Program-made: the position numbers and the translations under genes
Notes under the pieces: generated by a model
The model's database searches: none
What the model saw: the letters and a program-made list of their open reading frames with translations, nothing else
Told to the model about the DNA's origin: nothing
Assembly (NCBI GenBank): GCA_900465675.1
Contig: UBJR01000018.1
Coordinates: 41,084-105,083 of the forward strand
Direction: 5' to 3'
Source: Hyphomicrobiales bacterium
GTDB lineage: Bacteria > Pseudomonadota > Alphaproteobacteria > Rhizobiales > Rhizobiaceae
Length of the DNA: 64,000 bases
Shown: one piece after another, positions 50,902 through 60,111 of the stretch
Numbering within the stretch: the stretch's first letter is position 1
Layout of the letters: the number at the start of each line of letters is the position of its first letter

Positions 50902-51666
50902 TCAGATCTGGCGGACAAGCCATCTGACCATGTTCGCCATCAGCACGTCATACCCGTCCCATTCCATAAACTCTGTCGATAGCCAATGAGGACCGATATC
51001 GCTCATCCACGCCAGCGATCGGCCTTTGCCAAAGTCCCGGACAGCCAGAAGAGGCAGCCCTTCTCCGCGCCGGTCACAATGAACAAGGGTCGTTGAACCA
51101 TCTTGGGGGCGTTCCGCCACCCTGTTCATGCCCAAAAGGTAGGGTATCGGCGTTGTGATGCCACGCAGGATTGGGTGGTCTGGCTCCGTGATGCGGGGAT
51201 CCAAACCCTCAGGCGCCTCGAGGCCATCCGGTCCGGCATAGATCTTGACGGGAAGCGCATCGTCCACGGCCGTATCATGAAACAGAGCTAGTCCGTCGAT
51301 CCCCTGAAAACTGCAATAGCCTCCCGCCATCATCAACGACCCGCCCTCCAGAACCCACTGGCGCAGCAGCTCGAGGCGATTGACCGAGCGGCGGCCTTTC
51401 CTGGTCTCCGGCGTATAGAGCAACGAGAGCGCCCCGACGTCCGAAAGTACGACGGCTGCGTATTCCGAAAGCTGCTCTTTTGTCGTGGGGAACTCGCTTT
51501 CGCACCGCTCTCCACCGATCTGGGTCACGTCAAACCCATGTCGTGTCAGGGCTTCGATCCAGCGAAGTCCTCCATTGGAAAAGCGAGCTGACGCGCTGAC
51601 CTCATAGCCTTTCGACGCAAATGAGGTCACGTGGAAAGTCTCGCCAGCGAGAAGGACCGGCTTCAT
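50902..51666 (-). CDS. class I glutamine amidotransferase-like protein
   Basis: A 254-residue protein of the amidotransferase-like group (related to ThuA/STM3548 types). The strands VLLAGETFHVTSFASKG and VVLSDVGALSLLY lead to LEGGSLMMAGGYCSFQGIDG, where a Cys occupies the nucleophile position. HPILRGITTPIPYLLGMNRV and LAWMSDIGPHW follow. A role in processing or sensing a sugar is inferred from its place 60 bases after the binding-protein gene of the ABC operon. The true reaction is unknown. Confidence 0.75.
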   Translation of the reverse strand: MKPVLLAGETFHVTSFASKGYEVSASARFSNGGLRWIEALTRHGFDVTQIGGERCESEFPTTKEQLSEYAAVVLSDVGALSLLYTPETRKGRRSVNRLELLRQWVLEGGSLMMAGGYCSFQGIDGLALFHDTAVDDALPVKIYAGPDGLEAPEGLDPRITEPDHPILRGITTPIPYLLGMNRVAERPQDGSTTLVHCDRRGEGLPLLAVRDFGKGRSLAWMSDIGPHWLSTEFMEWDGYDVLMANMVRWLVRQI

Positions 51667-51726
51667 TTCGTTCTCCGATTTTTTGTTGGAGGTGGAGCGC
51701 TGGTAGCGCGCTCCACCCGTCAGGCT

Positions 51727-52731
51727 TCAGAACTTGAATTCATCGACGTTCTTCGGGGTGACGATCTCGGCTGGCCCAAGAAGCACCTCGCCCTTCGCAC
51801 CGACCTTGTAGGAGCCCAGGCGTCCTGCCTCGAAGCTCTCGCCCTCCTTGCCCGTCACCTTGCAAGACGCCACCGCCTGCGCTGCGTAATAGGTCAGGTA
51901 GCCGAGATCCTTGACGTTCCACCAGATGTCCTGGACCGATCCGTTCTGGATATATTTCTTGATGAGCGTCGCCGGTGCCAATCCCGTCAGCTTGACCTTG
52001 CCAAGTAGGCCCGCCTGATCCATGGCGCGTGCGGCTGCAGGCAGACCTATCCCGGCTGGGATGATGATACCCTTCAGGTTGGGAAATGCCTGTGCGAGCG
52101 CCAGCGCCTGCTGCTGGTTGACCTGCTCGCTTTCCTGGCCGTAGGCGACCTGGACCAGCTTCATCTTCTCGTATTTCTTGTCGCCCGCCATGCGCTTCTT
52201 CATGAAGTCGATCCAGGCGTTCTGGTTGGTTGCTGTCGGCGTCGATGACAGGATTGCAAACTCTCCGTCGTAGTTGATCATCTGACCCATCGATTCCAGC
52301 ATCATCTCCGCCAGGCTGTCGCCGGCGGCCTGGTTCAGGAAGAGTGTTCTTGCTGCCTGCGAAACGTCTGAATCGTATGAGACGACCTTGACGCCCTGCT
52401 TTTCGGCGCGACGCAATGCGGGTGCGACCGCATTCGCGTCATTGGCAGAGATTGCGATCACACCAACCTTCTGGGAAACCAGATTATTGATGAAGTCGAT
52501 CTGGGCCTCAGCGGTCGCTTGCGACGGCGCCTGCTTGACCGCCTTGCCACCGATCTCCTTGGCCGCCTCTTCGGCACCGGTCTGGGCGACCTGGAAATAG
52601 GGATCTGTATCGAGCTTCGGCAGGAACCCGACGGTCACTGGCTCCTTGGCGCATTCGGCGGCCTGCGCTGCGGCAAACGGCGCAACCAGGCACGACGCAA
52701 CAAGAAGCGATTGAATAAGTTGGGATGTCAT
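51727..52731 (-). CDS. periplasmic sugar-binding protein of the second ABC system
   Basis: A 334-residue protein with a signal peptide cleaved near AQAAECAKE. The type I periplasmic-binding fold is seen in VGFLPKLDTDPYFQVAQTGA, VIAISANDANAVAPALRRAE and SYDSDVSQAARTLFLNQAAG, ending in ITPKN-like VTPKNVDEFKF. The style is that of RhaS/LsrB-type binding proteins, which take rhamnose or related ligands, but the usual rhamnose genes are not here. It follows the permease gene by 54 bases. Confidence 0.88.
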   Translation of the reverse strand: MTSQLIQSLLVASCLVAPFAAAQAAECAKEPVTVGFLPKLDTDPYFQVAQTGAEEAAKEIGGKAVKQAPSQATAEAQIDFINNLVSQKVGVIAISANDANAVAPALRRAEKQGVKVVSYDSDVSQAARTLFLNQAAGDSLAEMMLESMGQMINYDGEFAILSSTPTATNQNAWIDFMKKRMAGDKKYEKMKLVQVAYGQESEQVNQQQALALAQAFPNLKGIIIPAGIGLPAAARAMDQAGLLGKVKLTGLAPATLIKKYIQNGSVQDIWWNVKDLGYLTYYAAQAVASCKVTGKEGESFEAGRLGSYKVGAKGEVLLGPAEIVTPKNVDEFKF

Positions 52732-52785
52732 GCTGTTTCCTCCTCCAATGGATCCGGTACGATGTGAACAGGCCAGTCCCGGAAA

Positions 52786-53796
52786 CTACTTGCCTGGTTT
52801 GATGTCGAACTTGCGAAGTCTGGCTCTGGCAAAGACGCGTTCGGCCGCGTTGCTGGCGACGAGCGACAGGATCAGAAGCAGGCCGATGACAGTCCCCTGT
52901 GCATCCCCGCCGATCTGCAGAAGGCCGAGCACGTTTCTGATGGTGGCAACCAATAAGAGCGCCCACAGCACGCCCGTCAGTTTGCCCCGCCCGCCAAAGA
53001 CACTGATGCCTCCGAGTAGTGCGATGGTGATCACATCGAGCTCGATGCCGAGCGCGTTGTTTGCCCGCGCATTGGCCAGGCGTGCCGTGTAGACCATGCC
53101 GGCTGCAGCACAGACGACGCCTGATGTCACAAAAAGACCGAAGACCAACCGTGAGAGGCGAATGCCGGAGTAACGGGCAGCATCCGGGCTGCCGCCGACC
53201 GCATAGATGCGTCGTCCAAGCGGCATTTTTTGCAGGATCACGGCAAAGATCGGGGCGAGGATCAGGAATGGGACGATCGTTTCCGGGATCGGCGAGTTGC
53301 CAAGCGTGTCTATTCCGAAATCAAGGAATCTATCCGGAAATTCGTTGATCGATCCTGACCCCAGGAGAATATAGCCGATGCCTCGAAAGAGAGCCATTGT
53401 GCCAAGGGTCACCACCAGCGATGGCAGCCCGAGCGCCGTCACCAGAATGCCATTGAAAGCCCCGCACAGCCCGCCCGCAATCAACGTCAATGGAATTGCA
53501 AAAACGAGAGGCATCCCTGATTGGACCAAAAGGCCGAACAGAACGCTTGTCAGCGCCAGGATGCTTCCGACGGACAGATCGATTTCGCGCGCAATGATCA
53601 AAAGTACCATTGGCAAGACGATGAGGGCGCGTTCGGAAATGCCGGCAATCGCTTGCGAAATATTGAATGCGGACGCGAAATTGTCGACGCCTGCTACGGC
53701 ATAGACAACGACGATCACCGTCAGTACTGCGAGAAAATTATCCCAGTTTGCAAAGCGGCTGATGAAGTCAGGTCCCTGCGTGCGGTTCTCGCTCAT
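52786..53796 (-). CDS. sugar ABC transporter permease
   Basis: ATG 53796 overlaps the stop of the fused ATPase-permease gene (ATGA), giving 336 residues. About 9-10 hydrophobic segments and the BPD_transp_2 motif LIIAREIDLSVGSILALTSV are present, with the coupling loop AVGGSPDAARYSGIRLSRL. It probably pairs with the permease domain of the fused protein to form a heterodimeric channel, as in LsrCD and RhaPQ. Confidence 0.9.
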   Translation of the reverse strand: MSENRTQGPDFISRFANWDNFLAVLTVIVVVYAVAGVDNFASAFNISQAIAGISERALIVLPMVLLIIAREIDLSVGSILALTSVLFGLLVQSGMPLVFAIPLTLIAGGLCGAFNGILVTALGLPSLVVTLGTMALFRGIGYILLGSGSINEFPDRFLDFGIDTLGNSPIPETIVPFLILAPIFAVILQKMPLGRRIYAVGGSPDAARYSGIRLSRLVFGLFVTSGVVCAAAGMVYTARLANARANNALGIELDVITIALLGGISVFGGRGKLTGVLWALLLVATIRNVLGLLQIGGDAQGTVIGLLLILSLVASNAAERVFARARLRKFDIKPGK

Positions 53797-56363
53797 TGCC
53801 CAACCCCCTGATGTTTCCCGGTTGCCCGGCGTGCCACATAGGCGTCGATGCCGATCGCAATCAGGATAACAAGACCGTAGACACCCTGAAGCCAAAGCGG
53901 GTCGACACGCACCAGCGTCAATCCATTGTTGATGACCAGAAGCATCAAGGCTCCTGCAGCCACGCCTAGGACCGTGCCCGAGCCGCCGCGAACGGCAACC
54001 CCGCCAACGACAACGGCGGCAATGACCGTCAGCTCAAATCCATATGCGACGCGCGCATCGACGGTGGCATAGCGTGATGCCCAGAGCGCGCCATCGAAAC
54101 CGGCAAGCAGACCTGACATGCAAAAGGCAAGCAGCACACGGGATCGCGCCGGAATGCCGATCAGTTTCGCACCATCCGGATTGGATCCGATCGCGTAGAA
54201 CTCACGCCCGATCGAGGTCGATCTCAGGAAATAGCCGACTGCGCCAAGGGTCAGGACTGCGATGATGAGAACAGCCGGAATGCCGAGGATTTCGGTTGCC
54301 GTCATGTCGAGCCATGACTGAGGCACCTGGTCTGCACTGACCTGCGTGCCGGCTGCCCATAGACTGTTAATACCCCTGAAGATGGACATCGTCCCAAGGG
54401 TGACGACGATTGCAGGAACCCGTCCGTAGGTGACGATCAGCCCGTTCAACAGCCCTGCCGCCAGGCCGATCGCGCATGCCAGCAAGACACCGCCAAAAAC
54501 ACCGATCTCTGGATGGGCATGAAGCGTCGAGGCTGCGCCATAGGCAGCCAGACCGATGATCGCCGCCACCGAAAGGTCAATGCTGCGGGTCACGATCACA
54601 AGCATCTGCGCCAGTGCCACGATCATCAGCAGGCCGGCATCCATGGCAAGTGCGGACAGATTGGCTCCGCTCAGCATTCGCACGTTCAGGATCGACACCG
54701 GTATGACAACGGCGGCAATGGCCGCCAGAAGGCCAAGCTCCCGGCGCGCAAGCATGCTCTTTGCGGACGCAGGCTCGCGATGGTCCGGCTGTGAGGTGCC
54801 GTCCTGAGACGGACGCGCTACGATGCCGCCATCGACCTTGCTGACGACAGCGTCGGTCGCGGCTGCGATAATTTTTTCCTGGCTCGCGTCCTGCCTGGAA
54901 AACTCGGCCGTGATGCTACCTTCCCTGAGGACCACGATCCTGTCCGATATTCCAAGGAGTTCGGGCAGTTCCGAGGATATCAGGATGATTGCCATGCCCT
55001 GGCTAGCCAGATCTGCCATCATGGCGTGGACGTCTGCCTTCGTCTGGACGTCGATACCCTGGGTCGGCTCGTCGAGAATGAGCAGGCGCGGCTTGGTCGC
55101 CAGCCATTTGGACAGCACCACCTTTTGCTGGTTGCCGCCAGACAGGGCGCTGACCGGCTGATCGTAGGAGCTGAACCTGAGGCGCAGGCGCGAAAGATAT
55201 GGCTCGGCGATCCCGATCTCCTTGCGCCGGGATATCAGGCGTGTCGAGGTGGTTTCGTCCAGAACCGTCAGCGTCGCATTGGTCAGGATCGGGAAATCCA
55301 TGACCAGGCTTTGACCGATCCGGTCCTCGGAGACATAGGCAATCCCGCTTTCCATCGCATCCTTCGGCGAGGAAAACTGCCTCGGATGTCCGTCGATCTC
55401 GATTGATCCTGCGCTCGGCTGGTCGATACCGAAGAGAACACGGGCGATTTCGGTCCGGCCGCTGCCGACAAGGCCGCCAAGACCCAGGATTTCGCCTGCC
55501 CGGACATCGAACGTCGCGGCACGAAATGCGCCATCCCTGGCAAGATCCTTGATGCTGAGGACGACTGCGCCCGGCGCCTTTGCGTGGTGAGGGTAAAGAC
55601 CATCGAGCGACCGGCCGACCATCATCTGTACGGCCCGCTCGCGCGACAAGTCCGATGCCGGTTCTGTACCAACATGCTTGCCGTCGCGCAAAACGGCGAT
55701 CCTGTCGGCGATCCGGTAGATCTCGTCCATGCGATGGCCAACAAACATCATGGCGACGCCGCGCGCTCGCAAGCTGTCGACCACGGAAAACAGCCGCTCG
55801 ACTTCCCTTTGCGACAGCGCTGCCGTCGGCTCGTCCATGATCAGCACCGACGCGTCGAGAGATAGCGCTCTGGCAATTTCGACCAGTTGCTGTTCCGATG
55901 TCCTGAGGCCGGACAGCGGAGCCGTCACATCGACGTTGAGACCAACGATTGCCAGCAACCGGCGGGCGTCTGCCTCAATCTTCCGGCGATCGAGCCTCAA
56001 GCGAAGTCCGGTCTGCCCGATGAACAGGTTTTCGGCGATGCTGAGATCAGGAAACAATCCGGGATGCTGGTGCATCACCGCGATGCCGGCCTTCTGCGCC
56101 TCCAGCGGCGAAGAAAATGCCTGGGGCTCTCCCCGCACCAGAACGCGGCCATGGTCAGGATGATGGACGCCAGCCAGAAGTTTGACGCAAGTGCTTTTGC
56201 CTGCACCGTTCTCGCCCAGAAGCGCCAGCACTTCGCCGGCGCGCAGCTCGATCGAAACGTTGGAGACGGCTGCCGTTCCCCCGAAAACCTTGGTAACGTT
56301 TTCGAGCGATGCGACAACCGTCCCAGCGGCTTGGGAAGCAATCATGTTTGCCACGTCAAGCAT
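53793..56363 (-). CDS. fused sugar ABC ATPase and permease
   Basis: An 856-residue fusion. Residues about 15-510 are an RbsA-type double ATPase: Walker A GENGAGKST, IVGLN...LRTSEQQLVEIARALS, VLIMDEPTAALSQ, then the second domain with LSGGNQQKVVLSKWLA and LILDEPTQGIDV. After a polar linker (about 510-535) the rest is a full BPD_transp_2 permease (IVTRSIDLSVAAIIGLAAYG, IGSNPDGAKLIGIPARSR). No stop or frameshift separates the halves. The fusion fixes ATPase and one permease in a single chain; the second permease gene overlaps by 4 bases. Confidence 0.92.
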   Translation of the reverse strand: MLDVANMIASQAAGTVVASLENVTKVFGGTAAVSNVSIELRAGEVLALLGENGAGKSTCVKLLAGVHHPDHGRVLVRGEPQAFSSPLEAQKAGIAVMHQHPGLFPDLSIAENLFIGQTGLRLRLDRRKIEADARRLLAIVGLNVDVTAPLSGLRTSEQQLVEIARALSLDASVLIMDEPTAALSQREVERLFSVVDSLRARGVAMMFVGHRMDEIYRIADRIAVLRDGKHVGTEPASDLSRERAVQMMVGRSLDGLYPHHAKAPGAVVLSIKDLARDGAFRAATFDVRAGEILGLGGLVGSGRTEIARVLFGIDQPSAGSIEIDGHPRQFSSPKDAMESGIAYVSEDRIGQSLVMDFPILTNATLTVLDETTSTRLISRRKEIGIAEPYLSRLRLRFSSYDQPVSALSGGNQQKVVLSKWLATKPRLLILDEPTQGIDVQTKADVHAMMADLASQGMAIILISSELPELLGISDRIVVLREGSITAEFSRQDASQEKIIAAATDAVVSKVDGGIVARPSQDGTSQPDHREPASAKSMLARRELGLLAAIAAVVIPVSILNVRMLSGANLSALAMDAGLLMIVALAQMLVIVTRSIDLSVAAIIGLAAYGAASTLHAHPEIGVFGGVLLACAIGLAAGLLNGLIVTYGRVPAIVVTLGTMSIFRGINSLWAAGTQVSADQVPQSWLDMTATEILGIPAVLIIAVLTLGAVGYFLRSTSIGREFYAIGSNPDGAKLIGIPARSRVLLAFCMSGLLAGFDGALWASRYATVDARVAYGFELTVIAAVVVGGVAVRGGSGTVLGVAAGALMLLVINNGLTLVRVDPLWLQGVYGLVILIAIGIDAYVARRATGKHQGVGQ

Positions 56364-56633
56364 TGCCGCCGGCCAGTCCGTTCAGAGCATGGATAGGATA
56401 GCGATCATGCATCTCGTGGCGTCTCCTCTCAGCCGTCAAAAGAAGTCCCAACTCCCACTGGGAATAATTAAAGCAATTTACTATAATTGTAACTCGAACA
56501 CGTCAAGGGGCAATCTGTCGGAGGTCTCCCGTGCGGGCTAGCGGTCAGGGCCTTGTGCAAATCAGAGGTGGCGGATAGGGCTTCTTAGATAAAGCAGACT
56601 GCATTTTTTGAAGCATCGATACTGGTAGGGAAC
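56364..56633. promoter_or_regulatory. divergent control region of the second sugar ABC locus
   Basis: For the minus operon, TTGACG (56506-56501) and TAGTAA (56483-56478) are 17 bases apart. The palindrome TTAC-TATAATT-GTAA (56478-56492) overlaps that -10 box, and on the plus strand it contains TATAAT. It is a good candidate for the ROK operator acting on both directions. Confidence 0.55.
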
Positions 56634-57872
56634 ATGGCGGGCAAAGGCAGCAACTCGGTACAGTTACGGCACTACAACGAGCGTGTTGTTCTGGACGCGG
56701 TGCGCCGCTTCGGCCAGGCTTCCAAGGCAGAAATTGCCCGCTTTGCCCATCTGACACCCCCTGCTGTCGCCGGCATCGTCGATGCGCTGGTTCTTGGTGG
56801 CTATCTCGTGGAAAACGGGCGGCGCTACGGCGGCAAAGGCCAGCCATCTGCCATGTACGCTCTGGCAAGCGATGGCGCCTATTCAATCGGCTTCCATATC
56901 GGCAGGCGGTCGATGGATGCCATCCTGATCGATTTTGCCGGCGAAAGCGTAGCCTATGAGACACATGACTACGACCATCCGGATCCGGACACGGTCAAGC
57001 GGCTGGCAGCCAGTGCAGTCAACAGGTTCAAGAAGCAGCTGGGTCCGCAACCAAGCCTCCGCCTCACGGGTATAGGCGTCTCGGCGCCATATTTCATCGG
57101 TGGCTGGGATGAAGAACTTGGCTTTCCAGGCGACGTTCAGCTGGCCTGGCGCCAGTTTGACCTGAAGGCGCATTTCGTCGAAACCTATGCACTGCCCGTG
57201 ATGATCGAGAACGATGCGTCGGCGGCGGCCGTCGCCGAACTCGTCTTCGGGCTCGGAAAGCAGTTCACCGACTTCCTGCATATCTCGCTTAGCACCTTCG
57301 TCGGAGCCGGGCTCGTTCTTGACGGTACGCTGCAGACCGGGCCGAACGGCAACACTGCTGCTTTTGGGCCATTTCCGGTAACCCATTCAAACCTGAGTTC
57401 CGTTCCAAAGCCCGCTGGCAGGTTTGAGGTGCTCCTCCACCGCGCTTCAATCTACACGCTGATCCATCACCTGAAGACCAATGGCATCGACATCAGCCGC
57501 GTCCGTGATCTGGAGCCGATGCCGGCACACGCTCGAAGGTTCGTCGAAGAATGGCAGGACGACTGTGCCGACGCGCTTGCCCAGGCCATCATCGGCAGTA
57601 TTGCCGTCGTCGATGTCGAAGCCATTGTGATTGACGGGTTACTCCCCTCACCTCTCCTTCTTGACACGGTCAACCGTGTGCGGGCCTGTTTCACCCAAAT
57701 GCTTCCCCCCGGGCTCATTGCTCCGAAGATTACAGCCGGCAATCTCGGTGCGCGCGGTTCAGCGCTCGGCGCCAGCATCATGCCGATCTACGCCCAATTC
57801 GGGCCGGATACCGGGGTGCTGATGAAGAAGGGGCTCGACAAGAAACCGCTGATGATCGGCTCGCCGTCATGA
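56634..57872 (+). CDS. ROK-family transcriptional regulator
   Basis: A 412-residue protein with an N-terminal winged helix (HYNERVVLDAVRRFGQASKA, AHLTPPAVAGIVDALVLGGY) and a ROK sugar-kinase-like domain (GIGVSAPYFIGG, VMIENDASAAAVAELVFG, GNTAAFG). The usual ExGH and CxCGxxGC zinc signature of true ROK kinases is not evident, so it is a repressor rather than a kinase. It is divergent from the ABC operon and should bind its sugar or a derivative. Confidence 0.88.
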   Translation: MAGKGSNSVQLRHYNERVVLDAVRRFGQASKAEIARFAHLTPPAVAGIVDALVLGGYLVENGRRYGGKGQPSAMYALASDGAYSIGFHIGRRSMDAILIDFAGESVAYETHDYDHPDPDTVKRLAASAVNRFKKQLGPQPSLRLTGIGVSAPYFIGGWDEELGFPGDVQLAWRQFDLKAHFVETYALPVMIENDASAAAVAELVFGLGKQFTDFLHISLSTFVGAGLVLDGTLQTGPNGNTAAFGPFPVTHSNLSSVPKPAGRFEVLLHRASIYTLIHHLKTNGIDISRVRDLEPMPAHARRFVEEWQDDCADALAQAIIGSIAVVDVEAIVIDGLLPSPLLLDTVNRVRACFTQMLPPGLIAPKITAGNLGARGSALGASIMPIYAQFGPDTGVLMKKGLDKKPLMIGSPS

Positions 57873-58103
57873 TGGTCGCAGCGGCTTGGCTTGAAGACTG
57901 CGCCGCGCAGGCGATCCGTCTTCGAGCCGAGAGGACCTGACGAGGTTTCGCGACAGTGCCTGCGCCCAACGGCATCGTCCATGGCGCCGTCGCGAAGACG
58001 CCTGCTCCCAGCTTTTTCCTTTACACCACATGTGAGACAGTCAGTTACTTCCTGCCGCCTTTCGGATAGCTGATGGGCACGTTCTCAAACCCATGGGACT
58101 TAA

Positions 58104-59132
58104 ATGCGCAAGGCACTGACAGTGACGGTACTCGCGTCCGCCATATTATATGCAGGCATGGTGATTGCCGTCGTGGTGTTTTCCGAGCAGTTCTGGCTCC
58201 TCGATCTGCTGACATTTGCGTGGCAATATGTCGTGGTGGCAGGACTGGTGCTTCTCGTTGCCGCGTCTTTAACGAAAGCAAAGGTCGCGGTTGCGTTAGC
58301 TCTTTCAGCTCTCCTGATATCGATCTACCCCTATGCTGCTGTCCCGGCCGCCCAAACGGCCGCTCGATGCAGTTTTCGTGTTTTGACGGCCAACCTCTTC
58401 ATCGAAAACACAAACGGCCCGGATCAATTTCTCGAGTTGATAAGAAAGGAACAACCGGACCTTCTGGTGCTTCAGGAGACGCCGGATACATGGCAGGACC
58501 CAATCCGCAATCTTGGCCTTTTTCCATATGAAACGACCCGGGACCTAATGACCTATGATCGGGTCAAGGTGTTCTCGAGGTTTCCGATCCTTCGTGAGAG
58601 CATGGTATCGGACCCCGCGATTGACGAGCAGTTCCACAAGCACCCCGTGCGCCTCGAGCTCGGCGGCTGGAACCGCTCTCTCGTCCTTTACGCGATCCAT
58701 CCGGACACACCGCGATCTCTTCAGCAATGGCGTGAGCGGAACCTCCATCTGGAAACATTGGCAAGCAGCGTTAGATCAGACCTTCCTGCTTCCGACGTCG
58801 TCGTCGCAGGCGACTGGAACACACCACGCGCCTCCGGTTTCTACAGGGATGTCCTGAAGAAGGCGGGCCTTGGCGTTGCGGGTGACGGTGATCCCTGGAT
58901 AACAAGTCGCTTTAGCCTAAAACTTTACCCTTATTTCTACCTCGGTTCAACGATCGACCATGTCGCGGTTTCCGCTGCGTTAGCCGTCAGTGATCGACGG
59001 ACGGGTCCAATGTATGGATCAAACCATCTTCCGGTCATTGCCGATATTGGACGTTCGGCGCCGGATGACGCGCAAGATCCGCGTCCCGACGGGGCGACAG
59101 ATCGATCATCAGCCTGCGCATCGGCGCGCTAA
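58104..59132 (+). CDS. membrane-anchored endonuclease/exonuclease/phosphatase-family protein
   Basis: A 342-residue protein with three N-terminal hydrophobic segments (within residues 5-85) and a C-terminal EEP catalytic domain: RVLTANLFIENTNGPD (Asn), LLVLQETPDTWQ (Glu), YAIHPDTP, VVVAGDWNTPRASGFYRDVL (Asp, Asn) and STIDHVAVSAAL with a late His in GSNHLPVIADIG. All metal and catalytic residues are present. This EEP group may act on phosphodiesters of lipids or nucleic acids at the periplasmic face. The 57873-58103 gap before it holds nothing supported. Confidence 0.85.
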   Translation: MRKALTVTVLASAILYAGMVIAVVVFSEQFWLLDLLTFAWQYVVVAGLVLLVAASLTKAKVAVALALSALLISIYPYAAVPAAQTAARCSFRVLTANLFIENTNGPDQFLELIRKEQPDLLVLQETPDTWQDPIRNLGLFPYETTRDLMTYDRVKVFSRFPILRESMVSDPAIDEQFHKHPVRLELGGWNRSLVLYAIHPDTPRSLQQWRERNLHLETLASSVRSDLPASDVVVAGDWNTPRASGFYRDVLKKAGLGVAGDGDPWITSRFSLKLYPYFYLGSTIDHVAVSAALAVSDRRTGPMYGSNHLPVIADIGRSAPDDAQDPRPDGATDRSSACASAR

Positions 59133-59336
59133 GGACGAAGGCGCTAATGGAAGCCCGGGTGAGGATTTTCTGCAATTCAACTGCCCTGACATCATCGCCA
59201 CACGCGCAAGCGGGCACATGGACCAGGGAACGACATCTGTGACGCATTTTCGGGCCGTGGCCGTTGCGCACCTTGCCCGGCTCAAGTATCCGCGTTTGAT
59301 TTGCAGGATCTGCGGAGCGACTGCCGGGATTGTGCT

Positions 59337-59412
59337 AAAAATAGCGCCAGTGGAGATGGCGCTAAGGTGATGCTCGGGAGTGAGCACTAGGGAACTGAGC
59401 ATCGAAGAGGTT
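59337..59412 (-). ncRNA. candidate small RNA, copy 3 of 3
   Basis: The minus strand has hairpin GCTC-ACTCCC-GAGC (59385-59372), then terminator TAGCGCC-ATCTCCACT-GGCGCTA (59364-59342) and TTTTT. The 5' part is more diverged than in copies 1 and 2. It lies about 220 bases before the EcfG-type promoter of the next gene and points away from it. The rest of 59133-59631 holds nothing supported. Confidence 0.5.
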
Positions 59413-59631
59413 GTCCCTCCGCTCAACCATAGCGATATTTTGCCTTGATCAAAGGCTAAGCCCGAAAGCGCACATTTCTCCGAGCCTTGCGCCACGCTTT
59501 CCAGTCGCCGTCGGTCGACATCAGCGTATCCATCAGCGGAGGACTTGGCGCGGGGTGTTTCCACCAGCTGGTTTGTCTTGGAAGCGGCGCTCAACGCAGC
59601 GTGGCCACAGTCGCATTCGTGCTGCAGGTCC

Positions 59632-59656
59632 GGAACCCATCTGGAGACCCGTCGTT
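59632..59656 (+). promoter_or_regulatory. consensus EcfG-type promoter
   Basis: GGAAC (59632-59636), 16 bases, CGTT (59653-59656), a full consensus match 22 bases before the start codon. Confidence 0.65.
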
Positions 59657-59677
59657 ATCATCGAAAGGAGATCTTTG

Positions 59678-59986
59678 ATGACCGAGAGAACCAAGACAAT
59701 CGCCGGAATACCTGACAATGCGCCAGCCAGGGAGCAGCCAAGGATTGAGCCTCTTGTCGGAAGCACCGAAACGTCCGAAACCAAAACGGATATTCAGGCT
59801 CCACGCCCGCCCGGAGAAATCGACGCGCCTGTAGAGCACGCTAACGAAACCTTCCCTGACGATCACCCGAGCCTTGAAGCACTGCGGGAGGCGTCACGCC
59901 AACATACCGACGCCTTTGTCGTCGCAACCGATCTTGAGGATGCTGATCAGCGCGAAGCTGCGCCGGGGACACGCGAGCAACCCTAG
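59678..59986 (+). CDS. disordered hydrophilic protein, probably stress-induced
   Basis: ATG 59678 follows AAAGGAG. The 102-residue product is rich in Glu, Pro, Thr and Ala (EPLVGSTETSETKTDIQAPR, SLEALREASRQHTDAFVVAT) with no hydrophobic core, so it is likely disordered. Such small hydrophilic proteins are common members of rhizobial general-stress regulons. No homolog is recognised. Confidence 0.65.
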   Translation: MTERTKTIAGIPDNAPAREQPRIEPLVGSTETSETKTDIQAPRPPGEIDAPVEHANETFPDDHPSLEALREASRQHTDAFVVATDLEDADQREAAPGTREQP

Positions 59987-60111
59987 TTACGGCCATATAC
60001 CTGCCGCATAAAAGTCCGGGGCTGCAGGGGCGGCCAGGCTGAGGCTATTCTCCGGCGCGATCCACCATTGACAACGTAGCGGTGTTGGGCAGTCCAAATC
60101 GCGGATCGCGT

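Noticed and set aside
51727..56363. Calling the second ABC system an AI-2 (Lsr) or rhamnose transporter
   Set aside because: The binding protein resembles both types, but none of lsrFGK, rhaD, rhaI or rhaK-type genes adjoin, so no substrate can be assigned.
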